Below are positions 1 through 9,948 of a stretch of 64,000 bases of DNA, piece by piece (position 1 is the stretch's first letter; the number at the start of each line of letters is the position of its first letter). Both the position numbers and the translations under genes were made by a program. Under the pieces are notes generated by a model. It was given only the letters and a program-made list of their open reading frames with translations. It ran no database searches and was not told the DNA's origin. Origin of the DNA: Cupriavidus pauculus (lineage in GTDB: Bacteria; Pseudomonadota; Gammaproteobacteria; Burkholderiales; Burkholderiaceae); assembly GCF_002858765.1 (NCBI RefSeq), contig NZ_PJRP01000007.1, positions 107,861-171,860 of the forward strand, written 5' to 3'.

Positions 1-244
1 CGGCCCCCGGCCGGTTGTCGATCAACACCTGCTTTCCCAGCGCTTCGGCAAGCTTTGGCGCAATCAGGCGGGCGACGATATCGTTCGAGCCGCCTGGCGA
101 AAAACCGACAAGAATGCGGATCAGCCGGGTTGGCCAGGCTTCCACCCCAGTGGTGGCGTTGGCACTTGCCGCGGCAAGTGACAGACAGACGGTAACTAGC
201 TTCAGGAAAGCTGGGCGAATCAGGGGGCTGGGCAGGCGGCGCAT
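1..244 (-). CDS. Bug-family periplasmic substrate-binding protein, N-terminal part (runs off the left edge)
   Basis: The minus strand from the ATG at 244 reads a signal peptide (MRRLPSPLIRPAF, then a hydrophobic stretch ending SANA), then WPTRLIRILVGFSPGGSND, ARLIAPKLAEALGKQ and VLIDNRPGA at the window edge. The P-x-R-x-I-R-x-x-V-x-F-x-P-G-G-x-x-D pattern and the V-x-x-N-R-P-G-A pattern are typical of the Bug (tripartite tricarboxylate transporter receptor) family, which binds small carboxylates in the periplasm. About 81 of the usual 320 residues are present. The ligand cannot be told from this part. It may be co-transcribed with the aminotransferase upstream of it, about 100 bp away on the same strand. 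Confidence 0.85.
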   Translation of the reverse strand, partial: MRRLPSPLIRPAFLKLVTVCLSLAAASANATTGVEAWPTRLIRILVGFSPGGSNDIVARLIAPKLAEALGKQVLIDNRPGA

Positions 245-345
245 GATGTTTCGTTTCGTCGTGGTAGAGGAAGGGTTGCGCTGGCGGAACTGTAAGCGGA
301 TCTCTTCGGATCTCTGGGTATTTGTGCAGGGTCTTCGGGATGGCG

Positions 346-1551
346 CTATGCAAGCAGGGATTCGGCCGCGTGCGCAATGCGCCGAGTGCCTTCTTCCAGC
401 ACCTCCATGCTGGTCGCGAACGAGAGCCGGAAATGCGTGTCGATCCCGTAAGCGGAGCCAGGCAGAAAAGCGATGTTGGCCGCATCGAGCGCAAAGGCCG
501 TCCATTGATCGCTACTCTGGATAGCCAAGCCCTCGCGGGTCCTTCTGCCGAAAATTCCCGTGCATGACGCGAAGAGATAGAAGGCGCCCGCTGGCGGTTC
601 ACACGCGATGCCATCGATGCGGCTCAGCGCATCCACCACGAAGTCGCGGCGCTGTCGATACACGTCGCGGTTCGCTGCGATAAAGTCTTGCGGCCCGTCC
701 AGCGCGGCAAGTGCGGCGGCCTGCGCCACTGCATTCCCGCACGATGTGCTTTGCGATTGCAGCTTGGTCATGGCCTTGATCAAAGCGGCCGGTCCGCCGG
801 CATAGCCGATTCGCCAACCAGTCATTGCATAGGCTTTCGATACGCCATTGATCGTCAACGTCCGGTCTGCCAGTTGCGGGCAAACCTGCGCAATGGTGAA
901 AAATCCAGTGCCGTCGTACATCAGGTGCTCATAGATGTCGTCGGTCATGATCCAGACGTGTGGGTGCCGGTTCAAGACTTCGCCCAGCGCGACCAATTCG
1001 TCACGGCTATATGCCGCGCCGCTCGGATTGTTCGGCGCGTTCAACATGAGCCAACGGGTACGCGGCGTGATCGCTCGCTCCAGCGCTTGCGGTGTCAGCT
1101 TGAAGCCAGTCTCCGGCGTGCCGGCAACGAATACGGGGGTACCGCCAGCGAACAACGTGATGTCCGGGTAGGACACCCAGTATGGTGCGGGAATGATGAC
1201 CTCATCGCCCGCCTGCACCGTGCACAGTATTGCGTTGAAGATCACTTGCTTCGCGCCAGTGCTGACGATGATCTCGCTGGGCTTGTAGCTCAGTCCGTTT
1301 TCGCGCGAAAACTTGCGCGCAACCGCCTCGCGCAACTCGGACGTGCCGCCCACATCCGTGTATCCGGTCTTGCCGGACTGCATCGCCGCCAGGGCTGCCT
1401 CACAGATGTGCGACGGCGTGGCGAAGTCCGGCTCCCCGGCCGTCAGGCCGATGACGTCGCGGCCGGCGGCGCGCAATTCGCGCACGCGCTGCCCAGCCAT
1501 GGAACTGGGAGAAGGTTTGATGCGGTTGAGTCTGTCAGAAAGCGTCAGCAT
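346..1551 (-). CDS. PLP-dependent class I aminotransferase (aspartate aminotransferase type)
   Basis: 401 residues, normal for the aspartate/aromatic aminotransferase I-gamma group. Visible landmarks are the N-terminal GLTAGEPDF substrate loop (residues 36-44), YTDVGGTSELREAV, the APNNPSG cofactor site (about 172-178), the D-x-I-Y of TDDIYEHL (about 203-210) and the PLP Schiff-base lysine in SKAYAMTGWRIGY (K239). It moves an amino group between an amino acid and a 2-oxo acid in the cytoplasm; the exact substrate is not readable. It is divergent from the LysR gene across 143 bp, which suggests that LysR controls it, and it is followed on the same strand by a Bug protein, which hints at amino or organic acid use. 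Confidence 0.9.
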   Translation of the reverse strand: MLTLSDRLNRIKPSPSSMAGQRVRELRAAGRDVIGLTAGEPDFATPSHICEAALAAMQSGKTGYTDVGGTSELREAVARKFSRENGLSYKPSEIIVSTGAKQVIFNAILCTVQAGDEVIIPAPYWVSYPDITLFAGGTPVFVAGTPETGFKLTPQALERAITPRTRWLMLNAPNNPSGAAYSRDELVALGEVLNRHPHVWIMTDDIYEHLMYDGTGFFTIAQVCPQLADRTLTINGVSKAYAMTGWRIGYAGGPAALIKAMTKLQSQSTSCGNAVAQAAALAALDGPQDFIAANRDVYRQRRDFVVDALSRIDGIACEPPAGAFYLFASCTGIFGRRTREGLAIQSSDQWTAFALDAANIAFLPGSAYGIDTHFRLSFATSMEVLEEGTRRIAHAAESLLA

Positions 1552-1694
1552 GGCGGTTCACAGGTGGATCGATGGGTGCCAGTATGTGAGCCCCTGCCCC
1601 ATGCCACAAACGAGTAATAAGACTACTTTGCTATTCCATAACTTCGTGACGTGGTCCATAGTGGTGCTTTATCGCATCCGAAAGCAGAACAAAC

Positions 1695-2627
1695 ATGAAT
1701 GTGACGCTTAAGCAACTAGAAGCGTTCTACTTCAGCGTGACGAGCACGTCGTTCACCGTTGCGGCCGCCAAACTATTCACAACACAATCAGCGGTTTCGA
1801 AGCGCGTGATCGAACTGGAACAGGCGCTTGGCGTGCAGCTCGTGCACCGCATGCCCAAAGGCCTGGTGCCTACCCAGGCCGGCGCAAGGCTGATACCGAT
1901 TGCCGAAGAGTCGATGGCGCTCAGGGAGCGGATCGCGCGAGAAGTCGGCCTCGACAACGAGGTTCGTGGCACGTTTCGCATCGGTGTGACCGAGCTCGTC
2001 GCCCTGACCTGGCTCACGCGCCTGCTGCGTGAATTGAAATCGGCGCACCCGGCGCTCGAGATCGAACCAGTCGTCGATGCAGGGATGAACCTGTTCTCCG
2101 CGCTGGAAGCCAATACGATTGATCTGACCATCTTGCCAGGGACTTACTGGGGCGATGCGTATCAGTGCGTCGAAGTTGGCCGGGTCGAGGATTTATGGAT
2201 GGCCAGCCCGAAGCTGGGCATCCCCGATCGCCCCTTGAAGCCCGATGAGCTTGCGGAGTACCCGGTGTTGGAACAAGCGGCCGGATCTGCCAAAAATGCC
2301 TTCTATGGTCCGTGGAATCGCGAGCACGGCTTCAGATTCAAGAAGGTGTTTTCCACCAACAGCCTCACGGTGTTGCGGGCGCTAACGATCGAGGGGCTGG
2401 GCATTAGTCAACTGGCGGTCGACTACTTCGCCTCGGATATTAATGCCGGTCTGTTGCGCGTGGTACGCACCGATCCGATGCCACCTCCCCTCATCTACTC
2501 GGCGGTGTATCGGCCATCCGGTTTTTCAAGAGCCCTCGATGTCATTGCGGAAACAGCTGGCCACGTGTGCAATTTCAAGAGAGGCCCCTTTGACCTCGCG
2601 GAGAGCCCGATACGTATGATGCGGTGA
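1695..2627 (+). CDS. LysR-family transcriptional regulator
   Basis: 310 residues, standard LysR length. The N-terminal winged helix-turn-helix is clear: MNVTLKQLEAFYF, then VAAAKLFTTQSAVSKRVIEL as the recognition region (residues about 20-40) and GVQLVHRMPKGLVPTQAG as the wing. The rest is the periplasmic-binding-like effector domain (about 90-300). It starts 143 bp from the start of the divergently transcribed aminotransferase, the classical arrangement for autoregulation and control of the neighbour. The inducer is unknown. The ATG at 1695 gives the expected short lead before the HTH. Confidence 0.9.
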   Translation: MNVTLKQLEAFYFSVTSTSFTVAAAKLFTTQSAVSKRVIELEQALGVQLVHRMPKGLVPTQAGARLIPIAEESMALRERIAREVGLDNEVRGTFRIGVTELVALTWLTRLLRELKSAHPALEIEPVVDAGMNLFSALEANTIDLTILPGTYWGDAYQCVEVGRVEDLWMASPKLGIPDRPLKPDELAEYPVLEQAAGSAKNAFYGPWNREHGFRFKKVFSTNSLTVLRALTIEGLGISQLAVDYFASDINAGLLRVVRTDPMPPPLIYSAVYRPSGFSRALDVIAETAGHVCNFKRGPFDLAESPIRMMR

Positions 2628-2713
2628 CCCAGCGCACACGACAATCAACGGACCGCTCTGGAGCCGCCATCCTGAGCACGCCTCGTCTTACATGCGGCAG
2701 TTGCTGACTCAGC

Positions 2714-4654
2714 CTAACGAAACAACTCGGTGTAGGACAAGATGCCACGGCCGACGCCGCCTGCTATGACGACCCTGCCGTCCGCCAGCAAGGTTGCGGT
2801 ATGTTGTTCACGCATTTGCTCAAGACTGCCGACTTGGGACCAGCTTCCAGTCGCGGGGTCGTACACCTCGCTTACGAACAAGTCGCTGCCGGCTGTACCG
2901 CCAGCCACCAGCACTCGCCCGTTGGCCAGAAGTGTGGCGGTGTGGAAGTCTCGTGCCTTCCGCAAGCTGCCTGTCGTTGACCACGTACCCGACGCCAGAT
3001 CGTAAAGTTCAGCGGTTGCGATCGCCTGGGTGCCATCGAAACCCCCGACTGCGAGTACCCTGCCGTCGGTGAGTCGCGCGATGGCGTAGGCATCGCGGGC
3101 CTGGCGCATGCTGCCGGTTGGGGACCAGGTGCCCGTCGCAGGATCGTACAGTTCAGCCGACGCCAACGCGACGCCACCGGGTGCCTCGCCGCCGGCTACC
3201 AGGACCCTGCCGTCAGCCAACAGCGTCGCTGTGTGCTGCTCGCGTGCCTGGGCGAGACTGCCGGTCTGCGTCCACGTGCCTGTGGCCGGGTCGTAGAGTT
3301 CTGCGGAAGCCAGTCCTCCTTGGCTGCTGCCCTGACTCTCGCCGCCTGCCACCAGTACGCGACCGTCGCGCAACAGTGTGGCGGTGTGACTATCGCGCTG
3401 CTGGCCCAGGCTGCCGGTCTGCGACCAACCGCCGGTGGCGGGGTCGTAGAGTTCGGCCGAGTTGAGCGCGTTCCCTCCACCGGTGCCGAATCCCCCCGCC
3501 ACCAGGACTCGCCCGTCGGGCAGAAGCGTGGCGGAGTGCGCTTGCCGGCTCCGCGCAAGGCTGTCGGTCCGTGTCCAGCCGTTCGTGGACGGGTCGAACA
3601 ACTCGGAAGAGGACAGAGCCTGCTTCCTGTTTCCACCCGCCACCAGGACTCGCCCGTCGATCAATAGCGTGGCCGTATGCCGGGCGCGCCCCTGGTTCAT
3701 GGCATCGGCGGGTTGCCAACGACCGATCTGGACTGCGGCCACCGTCAGGGCGATCTGCGCGGTGACGCTGCCGGCACTATTGCTAGCGGTAATGACGAAC
3801 GTCGTCTGGGCCAGTTCTGCAGTGGGCGTGCCGCTGATGACCCCACTCTGCGTGTTGAGGCTCAATCCAGCCGGTAACGCAGGGGATACCGAAAACTGGG
3901 TGACTTCGCCGCCGGAATAGGCGGGCTCGTTGTACGTGATCGGCGCGCCAACAATGTATTCGGGAAGCGGATCCACATAGACGAGGCCAACCGGCGGCAC
4001 GGCTACCGCAGCCACTTCGATCGTCAGCAGGGCCTGGACACTGTCCACGCTGTTGGTGCCCGTCACCGTATAAACCGCCGATGCGGTCACTGCTGTGGGG
4101 GTGCCAGTGATGATGCCGGTCTGAGTGTCAATGGCAAGCCCCGCCGGAAACGCCGGCGACACACTGTACTGTGTGATTTCGCCACCCGTGCTGATGGGCG
4201 TATTGGGCGTAATCGAGGCGTTTATCGGGTAAATGATCGATCGGTCCAAGTAGTCCAGGCCATCGGGCGCGATGGGAACGTCCTTGACTTCGATTTCGAC
4301 CCGGGTGGTCGTACTGCCCGCAGCGTTACTCGCAGTGAGCGTATAAACCATCGCGTGGCTACTGCCAGTAGGCGTACCGCTGATCGTACAATTCTGGGGA
4401 TTGAGGCTCAGACCTGGCGGTAATGGCGGAGAGACCGTGCATTGCGAAATAGCGCCCCCGCTGTTACTCACGGTCTCAGCGACGATGGGCACGCCTATGG
4501 CGTAGATCGGCGATTCGTCGCGCTCGACCAGACCGGCTGGTGGAGTCAGGGCATTGGTCGTGCTGCCTCCACTATCGCTGCCGCCATTGCTACACCCTGT
4601 CAAGATGATTGCCAGAGGCATGAGCAGAATTGCCAGCCAGCGCAGTTTCTCCAT
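2714..4654 (-). CDS. Kelch-repeat lipoprotein with putative Ig-like (He_PIG) domains
   Basis: 646 residues. The N-terminus has a charged start, a hydrophobic stretch and a lipobox (IILTGC, Cys about residue 21), so it should be a lipid-anchored envelope protein. A Gly/Ser linker is followed by three similar segments of roughly 90 residues, each with a GL-x-x-x-D-x-x-P-x-Y start and an I-x-GTPT end, as in He_PIG putative Ig domains. From about residue 315 to the end there are seven Kelch-type blades built on [16 protein letters not shown] and [11 protein letters not shown], predicting a complete beta-propeller. A binding or structural role on the cell surface is inferred; no catalytic residues are visible. 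Confidence 0.85.
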   Translation of the reverse strand: MEKLRWLAILLMPLAIILTGCSNGGSDSGGSTTNALTPPAGLVERDESPIYAIGVPIVAETVSNSGGAISQCTVSPPLPPGLSLNPQNCTISGTPTGSSHAMVYTLTASNAAGSTTTRVEIEVKDVPIAPDGLDYLDRSIIYPINASITPNTPISTGGEITQYSVSPAFPAGLAIDTQTGIITGTPTAVTASAVYTVTGTNSVDSVQALLTIEVAAVAVPPVGLVYVDPLPEYIVGAPITYNEPAYSGGEVTQFSVSPALPAGLSLNTQSGVISGTPTAELAQTTFVITASNSAGSVTAQIALTVAAVQIGRWQPADAMNQGRARHTATLLIDGRVLVAGGNRKQALSSSELFDPSTNGWTRTDSLARSRQAHSATLLPDGRVLVAGGFGTGGGNALNSAELYDPATGGWSQTGSLGQQRDSHTATLLRDGRVLVAGGESQGSSQGGLASAELYDPATGTWTQTGSLAQAREQHTATLLADGRVLVAGGEAPGGVALASAELYDPATGTWSPTGSMRQARDAYAIARLTDGRVLAVGGFDGTQAIATAELYDLASGTWSTTGSLRKARDFHTATLLANGRVLVAGGTAGSDLFVSEVYDPATGSWSQVGSLEQMREQHTATLLADGRVVIAGGVGRGILSYTELFR

Positions 4655-5050
4655 TTCGAACTCCGGCCGCTACTTCAACGTGATTAGCATAGATCACGAT
4701 AAGTAAGAGCAGCGAGGAAAAATGAACGGAGGCGAATCTCTGGCTCGCTCGCTCCAAACACGGCGGCACACTCTGTCAGTCGGAGCCCCTCGGCGGCGGA
4801 ACGGTGACTGCCTCACCGCGGCACGCGTGTGAGCCTCAATGCGCGCGGCATACAATGCGCTACCTGAAGATCGGGGATTGCGTTGGCGAACAGGCGATGC
4901 ATTGAGTATCGGGCAGGTAGTAGCGTCTGATTGCGAGGCACCTACGACCATCGACCCCGACTTGCCTCGGCTACTTGCAGTGCGCCGGCGCGCAACTAGA
5001 CTCAAGTAGCACACGCCGCATTCATCTCGGGGCCGCGGCGCGTGCGCACC
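4655..5050. other. Intergenic region upstream of the transglycosylase gene
   Basis: About 400 bp between two divergent genes. It should hold the promoters of the Kelch lipoprotein (minus) and the MltF-like gene (plus). No conserved short protein, strong hairpin or clear sigma-70 pair was found by eye; the ORFs here have poor codon character. Confidence 0.4.
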
Positions 5051-6607
5051 ATGCCAGTTCGTCTCCTGTACAAGCGTCGTTCCGGACGGCTCTTGAAAAG
5101 CCTGGTGGGGATCTTTTTCTTGTGCGGGACCCTTGCTTCAGCGCAGCATTCTGTGCCGCCAGATATTGCGCCGAAGGCGCGCACCGCCCAAGCAACCACC
5201 CAGCCAGCCAATAAGCCCAGCGCAGCGACGGCGCGCAAATTCAACCTGGCCACCAAGGCGTGGAAGGGCGACTTCGACGCGATGCTGGAACATCGGGTGA
5301 TCCGTGTACTTGTGCCCTACAGCCGCACCTTGTATTTCGGTGACCGGGGCCACGAACGCGGATTGACCGCGGATCTGGTACGCGAATTCGAGAGATATTT
5401 GAACAAGAAGTATGCTGGCAAGCTCGGCAAACGTCCGCTGACCGTCATTATTATCCCGACCACGCGCGAGCGACTGCTTCCTGATCTCGCTGCCGGGCTC
5501 GGCGACATCGCCGCCGGCAACCTGACGGAGACGGACGAACGGCTGAAACTGGTCGACTTTGCTGCGCCGCGCGACCAGAAACCCGTGCGCGAACTAGTGG
5601 TAACAGGCCCCAGATCGCCCAACTTGAATAGTCTCGACGATCTTGCCGGCCAATCCGTGCATGTGCGCCGCTCCAGCAGCTACTACGAAAGCCTGGCCGC
5701 CCTAAACGACAGCCTGCGGCGCTCTGGGAAGACGCCGATAAAACTGGTGCTCTTGCCCGATGCGCTTGAGGATGAAGATGCACTGGAAATGCTCAATGCC
5801 GGACTCCTGTCTATTGTGGTCGTGGACGACTGGAAGGCGGCCATGTGGGCGCAAATCCTCCCCAAGATAAAGGTCCGCAACGACCTGATCCTTCGCAAGG
5901 AAGGTTATGTGGGTTGGGCCTACCGCAAGAACAGCCCCCGGATGCGGGCGGCACTGGACGACTTCAACATCAACCATGTCAAGAAGCACGGCCTTGCTGC
6001 ATACAATCTCAAGCAATACATGCGTCGAATCACGCAGATCAAAAACAATGCCAATGACGCGGAGTACAAGCGGTTCGAGCACGCCTTGAGTCTCTTTGAT
6101 AAGTACGGGAAGGACTACCAGTTTGACCCACTGATGCTTGCGGCACAGGGCTTCCAGGAATCGAAACTCAAACAGGATGCACGAAGCCGTGTCGGCGCGG
6201 TTGGCATCATGCAGATCATGCCGGCTACCGGCCGGTGGCTTGACGTTGGCAACATCCGGGAAGCAGAAGCCAATATTCATGCGGGTGCCAAATACATGGA
6301 CCTGCTCATGACCCGCTACTTCCCCGACTCGCATTTTTCGGATGAGAATCGCGCACTGTTCGCCTTCGCTAGCTACAACGCGGGGCCGGCGAATATTGCC
6401 AAGATGCGCAAAGAAGCGACCGCACTCGGACTGGACCCGAACAAGTGGTTCAATAATGTTGAGATTGTGGTGGCCGAGGAAATCGGCATGGAAACTACCA
6501 CGTACGTTCGCAATATCTACAAGTACTACACTGCCTATCGATTGCTGCAGGAAAGGCGTATTGAGCGCGAACGCGCGGTCAAGGCGCTTGAGACAAGCAA
6601 TCGCTAA
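5051..6607 (+). CDS. MltF-like lytic transglycosylase with solute-binding-like domain
   Basis: About 518 residues. A basic start and hydrophobic segment (SLVGIFFLCGTLASAQ) form a signal peptide. Residues about 80-325 are a family-3 periplasmic binding fold (VIRVLVPYSRTLYFGDRG, ERGLTADLVREFERYL). Residues about 345-510 are an SLT lytic transglycosylase domain with the catalytic Glu in AAQGFQESKLKQDA (about E370), the VGAVGIMQIMPATG block and ASYNAGPANIAKMR. This is the two-domain order of MltF, which cleaves peptidoglycan to 1,6-anhydromuropeptides in the periplasm. A GTG nine bases earlier (5042) is an alternative start; neither has a good Shine-Dalgarno. Confidence 0.85.
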   Translation: MPVRLLYKRRSGRLLKSLVGIFFLCGTLASAQHSVPPDIAPKARTAQATTQPANKPSAATARKFNLATKAWKGDFDAMLEHRVIRVLVPYSRTLYFGDRGHERGLTADLVREFERYLNKKYAGKLGKRPLTVIIIPTTRERLLPDLAAGLGDIAAGNLTETDERLKLVDFAAPRDQKPVRELVVTGPRSPNLNSLDDLAGQSVHVRRSSSYYESLAALNDSLRRSGKTPIKLVLLPDALEDEDALEMLNAGLLSIVVVDDWKAAMWAQILPKIKVRNDLILRKEGYVGWAYRKNSPRMRAALDDFNINHVKKHGLAAYNLKQYMRRITQIKNNANDAEYKRFEHALSLFDKYGKDYQFDPLMLAAQGFQESKLKQDARSRVGAVGIMQIMPATGRWLDVGNIREAEANIHAGAKYMDLLMTRYFPDSHFSDENRALFAFASYNAGPANIAKMRKEATALGLDPNKWFNNVEIVVAEEIGMETTTYVRNIYKYYTAYRLLQERRIERERAVKALETSNR

Positions 6608-6974
6608 AACCTCTGCAGCCTAGACTACCACTCGGCAATCTGACAGGGGTGCATCGGCCCTCGGATCAATGAGAGCACAGGCCCCGCCCATCCGTGTGTC
6701 ATAACAGCGCCTTTCCGCGAACGATAGATCCCCCATGGCGTCTGCCTAATCGTTGAGCAGTACTCGCAAACGGCGGCCACTAAGGTCCCGCCGCGGGTTT
6801 TCCACAGATTTATCACCGTAGATTGGGAAAAACTTCTTGCTGGTGCAACGGATGTGCGTTGCGTTTTCGGCGCCAAGTCCCTCGCACAGAATGCTGCGTG
6901 AGACACGCTGCAGTTCCTTGTGGTTTCGTCTGTAGGACCACGGCGCCCGTCAGCAACTGCGGATCACCAGCAGA
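6608..6974. other. Intergenic region holding one copy of a dispersed repeat
   Basis: No convincing coding sequence. It contains copy A of the repeat annotated at 6735-6870, and nothing else that I can name. Confidence 0.5.
6735..6870. repeat. Dispersed intergenic repeat, copy A
   Basis: This segment aligns with 28693-28830. Two blocks are identical in both: CTAATCGTTGAGCA (6746-6759) and TTTTCCACAGATTTATCACC (6798-6817). They are 51 and 50 bp apart in the two copies, with weaker similarity between and after them (ATTGGG, then GCAACG/ACAACGG-type sequence). The second block includes TTTTCCACA, which fits the relaxed DnaA-box consensus TTWTNCACA. The conservation is seen directly; a protein-binding role is inference. 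Confidence 0.6.
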
Positions 6975-7172
6975 TCACAGGCATCCGCTCCACGAACCCT
7001 CGTGTATTGGCACACCCGGATAGTTGTCGCGTAGCCAGTCATGCGCGGCGGCGTGCGTCGGAAAGCGCAGCTCGGGCACCATGACGTTCCCGTTTTCACA
7101 CAGCAGTAAGACGTGCCAGCGGCTATTAAACGTCTGCAGAATTACTCGCTTCGCATTGATCGCATGGCTCAT
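6975..7172 (-). CDS. Small hypothetical protein
   Basis: 65 residues, starting MSHAINAKRVILQTFNSRW and carrying PELRFPTHAAAHDWLRDNY. The composition is soluble and natural-looking, with a helix-like AAAHDWL segment, and codon use is like the neighbours. I do not recognise a family. No good Shine-Dalgarno precedes the ATG at 7172, so the start or even the gene is uncertain. It stands alone between the transglycosylase gene and the export operon. Confidence 0.45.
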   Translation of the reverse strand: MSHAINAKRVILQTFNSRWHVLLLCENGNVMVPELRFPTHAAAHDWLRDNYPGVPIHEGSWSGCL

Positions 7173-7338
7173 GGTTCAAGGGCATCAGCCAAACAAGGGA
7201 CGGTCCCCGATTCTCCGAAGCACCCGCGTGCCGTCGCAATAGTCTGAATGCAGTAATTTTCGTGCGAAGAGCCAGAGACCGGGACTATTCGTCCGCCATG
7301 GTAAGAAACATGAGGCCAGGTGAGGCTGGGGATCTCCC

Positions 7339-8724
7339 TTATTCACCCGCGTCGACCCCATTTTTCCAATCACCACCCAGTGCCAGCAACAGCGCCACAC
7401 GCTGATTCAAATGATCGGCCTGCACATTGATGAGATCCATCTCGGCGACCACCAGCGCGAGCCGTTGCTGCAACAGAATCCGCGTGTCCGTAGCACCAAT
7501 TTCGGCGCGTGCGTGGGCCCGCTGAGCTAGGACTCGGCATTCATCCACTCTGGCTCGCAGTTGGCCGGTGCGCTCAGCATAGCCGAATTCGGCCTGCAGA
7601 CCTGCTTCTACCTCACCCAGTGCCTGCAAGGCAGTGTTACCGTAGGCGATAAGCGCTGCACGCTCTTCCGCGCTGTAGTAATCCACCTTAGCCTTGAGTT
7701 CCCCACCCATAAAGATCGGCGCAAAGAACGATCCATTGAGTCCCTTGATCGGACTGCTGGCCTGATTGAGCAGGAACACATCGCTTCGGATGCCGGTAAT
7801 GGCAGCGCTAATCGAAATCTGCGGCAGGCGCGCTGCCTCGGCCGACTGACGCATATCGAAGGCCGCGGCAACACGGTGCGCTGATGCCTTCAGGTCGGGC
7901 CGACGCTCGACCAGGTTCGCCGGCAAGCCCGCAGCCGGGGCCGGTGGCATGGCCGGCAGCTCTGAACTTGTAGCGATTTCCCCGGCAGGATAGCGACCCA
8001 ACAACAATTCCAGCGCTTGTGCCGCTTGGCTTCGTGCCAGTTCGGCTTTTCCGATGGCGTCACGTTGGAGACGAAGTGCATTGCGCGCTTCTAGCAGTTC
8101 GGTCTCCGGTGCCACCCCGATCTCGACGCGTTGGCCAGTGAGGCGCACCAATTCTTCAAGAATCGTGGCGCTTTGCCGCAGCCGAACCTCCAGTTCAGCG
8201 TTCTGAATCAACGTGAACCATGCCTTGGCAGTCGTCGCCGCAACGACGCGCTGGGCCCAGAGATAATCATCCTTCGTTGCCGCATATTGCGATTGCGCAG
8301 CGCGCGACTCGGCGCGAATGCGTCCCCAGAGATCGATCTCCCAACTCGCGCCGATCGACAGGATCTGCGTTTCGGAGTTGCCCGCCCTACCCTTGACGCC
8401 CGCGCTCGGGAGTAAACCGCTGCGCTGGACGGCAACGAGCGCCTGAGCTTGCTGCACGCGCACTGCGGCCACGCGGAGATTACCGTTGTGCGCCACGGCT
8501 TCCCTCACCAGTCTTTGCAACTCGGGATCATCGAAGGCAGCGAGCCAGCCATTGGCATCGACGCCAGTCGCGCCCTCGTTCACCCACATGGCTTGCCCTT
8601 CGAGCGCCGGCACTGCCTGGCGTACAAGATTTGCGCCCTCGGGTGCATTCTGCAGCGCGCAGCCGCCAAGCAAGGCGACCGGGAGCGCCAGCAGCAAAGT
8701 CTTTCTCAGTTGAAACGACGGCAT
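7339..8724 (-). CDS. Outer-membrane efflux lipoprotein, OprM/NodT family
   Basis: 461 residues. The signal peptide ends in a lipobox (ALLGGC, Cys about 22). The body shows the internally duplicated TolC/OprM pattern: NGNLRVAAVRVQQAQALVAVQRSGLLPS, the ERRPDLKASAHRVAAA motif (about 275) typical of NodT proteins, and long heptad-rich helices. It forms the outer-membrane duct of a tripartite exporter. It is the third gene of a minus-strand operon, 45 bp after the HlyD-type adaptor. No RND or MFS pump gene is in the cluster, so the inner-membrane partner must be the small DUF3302 protein or lie elsewhere. Confidence 0.9.
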   Translation of the reverse strand: MPSFQLRKTLLLALPVALLGGCALQNAPEGANLVRQAVPALEGQAMWVNEGATGVDANGWLAAFDDPELQRLVREAVAHNGNLRVAAVRVQQAQALVAVQRSGLLPSAGVKGRAGNSETQILSIGASWEIDLWGRIRAESRAAQSQYAATKDDYLWAQRVVAATTAKAWFTLIQNAELEVRLRQSATILEELVRLTGQRVEIGVAPETELLEARNALRLQRDAIGKAELARSQAAQALELLLGRYPAGEIATSSELPAMPPAPAAGLPANLVERRPDLKASAHRVAAAFDMRQSAEAARLPQISISAAITGIRSDVFLLNQASSPIKGLNGSFFAPIFMGGELKAKVDYYSAEERAALIAYGNTALQALGEVEAGLQAEFGYAERTGQLRARVDECRVLAQRAHARAEIGATDTRILLQQRLALVVAEMDLINVQADHLNQRVALLLALGGDWKNGVDAGE

Positions 8725-8769
8725 GGACTTCTCTCTTCCAAATTACTGGAAATCTACGATCGAGCAAAC

Positions 8770-9948
8770 CTAGTGAAGCTTGAGCACCAGGTAGTTAAGC
8801 TTGGAACTCACGCGCAGGAAGACCATGCGGATGATGTGAAGCATCTCCATGTGCTTCGTATAGATCGCACCTGCGCCGACTGCGCCCACCGGCAGCATCT
8901 GCCCGTTCGATTCACCCCGAAGGTCCAGCTTGACGGCGAAGCGGTTCGGCGCCACATCGGTCGCGCCGGTGTTTGGGATCATGCCGCCTTGCGAAAATTG
9001 GCCCTGCGATTGTGCCCAGATGATCGAATTCACTTCCGCCTTGATGATCTCCCCGGGCCGGGTCGGCAGATAGATTTCGGCGCGATCACCAGCCTTGACG
9101 TTGTAGAGTTCGTTCTGTCTGTAAAAGGCAACGACCTCCTGCTGATCCTCGATATAGCTGAACGCCGGTGCGAACGGGAAGGGTACGAGCATCGTGCCCG
9201 CGCGCACCTGCAGGTTCACAACCGTCCCGTCGGAAGGTGCCCGATAGACGGTCTGCCCGAGCTCCCACCTAGCGTTCTCGAGCATGACTTCCGTTTCCGC
9301 CCGCTTTGCGCGAGCGGTCGCAATGGCGGCAAACTCGCCTCGACTTTTGGCGGACAACTTCTGCCGGGCTTCATCCTCGACGGCCTGCGCGCTGACCAGC
9401 TCGCCTTCCAGTTCACGTTGGCGCGTCAGCGCATCTTCTCGGTCGAACTTCGACCCTGCCCCTGCGGCAAGCAGCGCGTCAAATTCCTTGACACGTTGCC
9501 GGGCAAGCGCCAGTTTGGCCTGTACGGTGCTGACCCGTCCCGCCGCACCGCGCACCGATTCACCAAGCTGGCGCGCCGATGCCTCGGCTTCGGCGAGCCC
9601 AGCGTCGTCGGCCATCAGCCTGCCCTCGAGTTGCCTGACCGAGGCTTGATAGGGCGTCGGATCTATCCGCAGCAGGACATCCCCTTTCCTGTAGTGCCGG
9701 TTGCCTTCGGCCGCCAGTTCGACAATGCGGCCGCGGACCTGTGGCACGACCTGCAGCACCTTGCCCATCACCCGCACATCATGAGAGGACGGGGCCACCA
9801 CGTTGAGCGTGAGGACCAACGTTGCCATCGCCACCACGGGAATCGTGAACACGATGACCATGGACGTGGTGTTCCAAGGCAGCCAATTGAACTTGAAGAA
9901 GATGAGCCATACGGCCAGCGCGTAGACACCAAGCAGCAGCGCATCCAT
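8770..9948 (-). CDS. HlyD/EmrA-family membrane fusion protein
   Basis: 392 residues. There are two hydrophobic segments near the N-terminus (LLLGVYALAVWLIFF and IVFTIPVVAMATLVLTL), a biotinyl-lipoyl half-motif (GRIVELAAEGNRHYRKGDVLLRIDPTPYQ), a coiled-coil hairpin with many Ala/Glu/Arg (about 115-220), the second half-motif (YRAPSDGTVVNLQVRAG) and a beta-barrel. It bridges inner and outer membrane in export. Its ATG abuts the stop of the DUF3302 gene with no gap, so the two are translationally linked. The HlyD plus DUF3302 pairing is the same as yiaV-yiaW of Escherichia coli. Confidence 0.9.
   Translation of the reverse strand: MDALLLGVYALAVWLIFFKFNWLPWNTTSMVIVFTIPVVAMATLVLTLNVVAPSSHDVRVMGKVLQVVPQVRGRIVELAAEGNRHYRKGDVLLRIDPTPYQASVRQLEGRLMADDAGLAEAEASARQLGESVRGAAGRVSTVQAKLALARQRVKEFDALLAAGAGSKFDREDALTRQRELEGELVSAQAVEDEARQKLSAKSRGEFAAIATARAKRAETEVMLENARWELGQTVYRAPSDGTVVNLQVRAGTMLVPFPFAPAFSYIEDQQEVVAFYRQNELYNVKAGDRAEIYLPTRPGEIIKAEVNSIIWAQSQGQFSQGGMIPNTGATDVAPNRFAVKLDLRGESNGQMLPVGAVGAGAIYTKHMEMLHIIRMVFLRVSSKLNYLVLKLH

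Noticed and set aside
4682..4700. ATAGATCAC near the Kelch gene start as a third copy of the CTTAGATCA block
   Set aside because: Only eight bases agree and the second word TTCACTTCC is missing.
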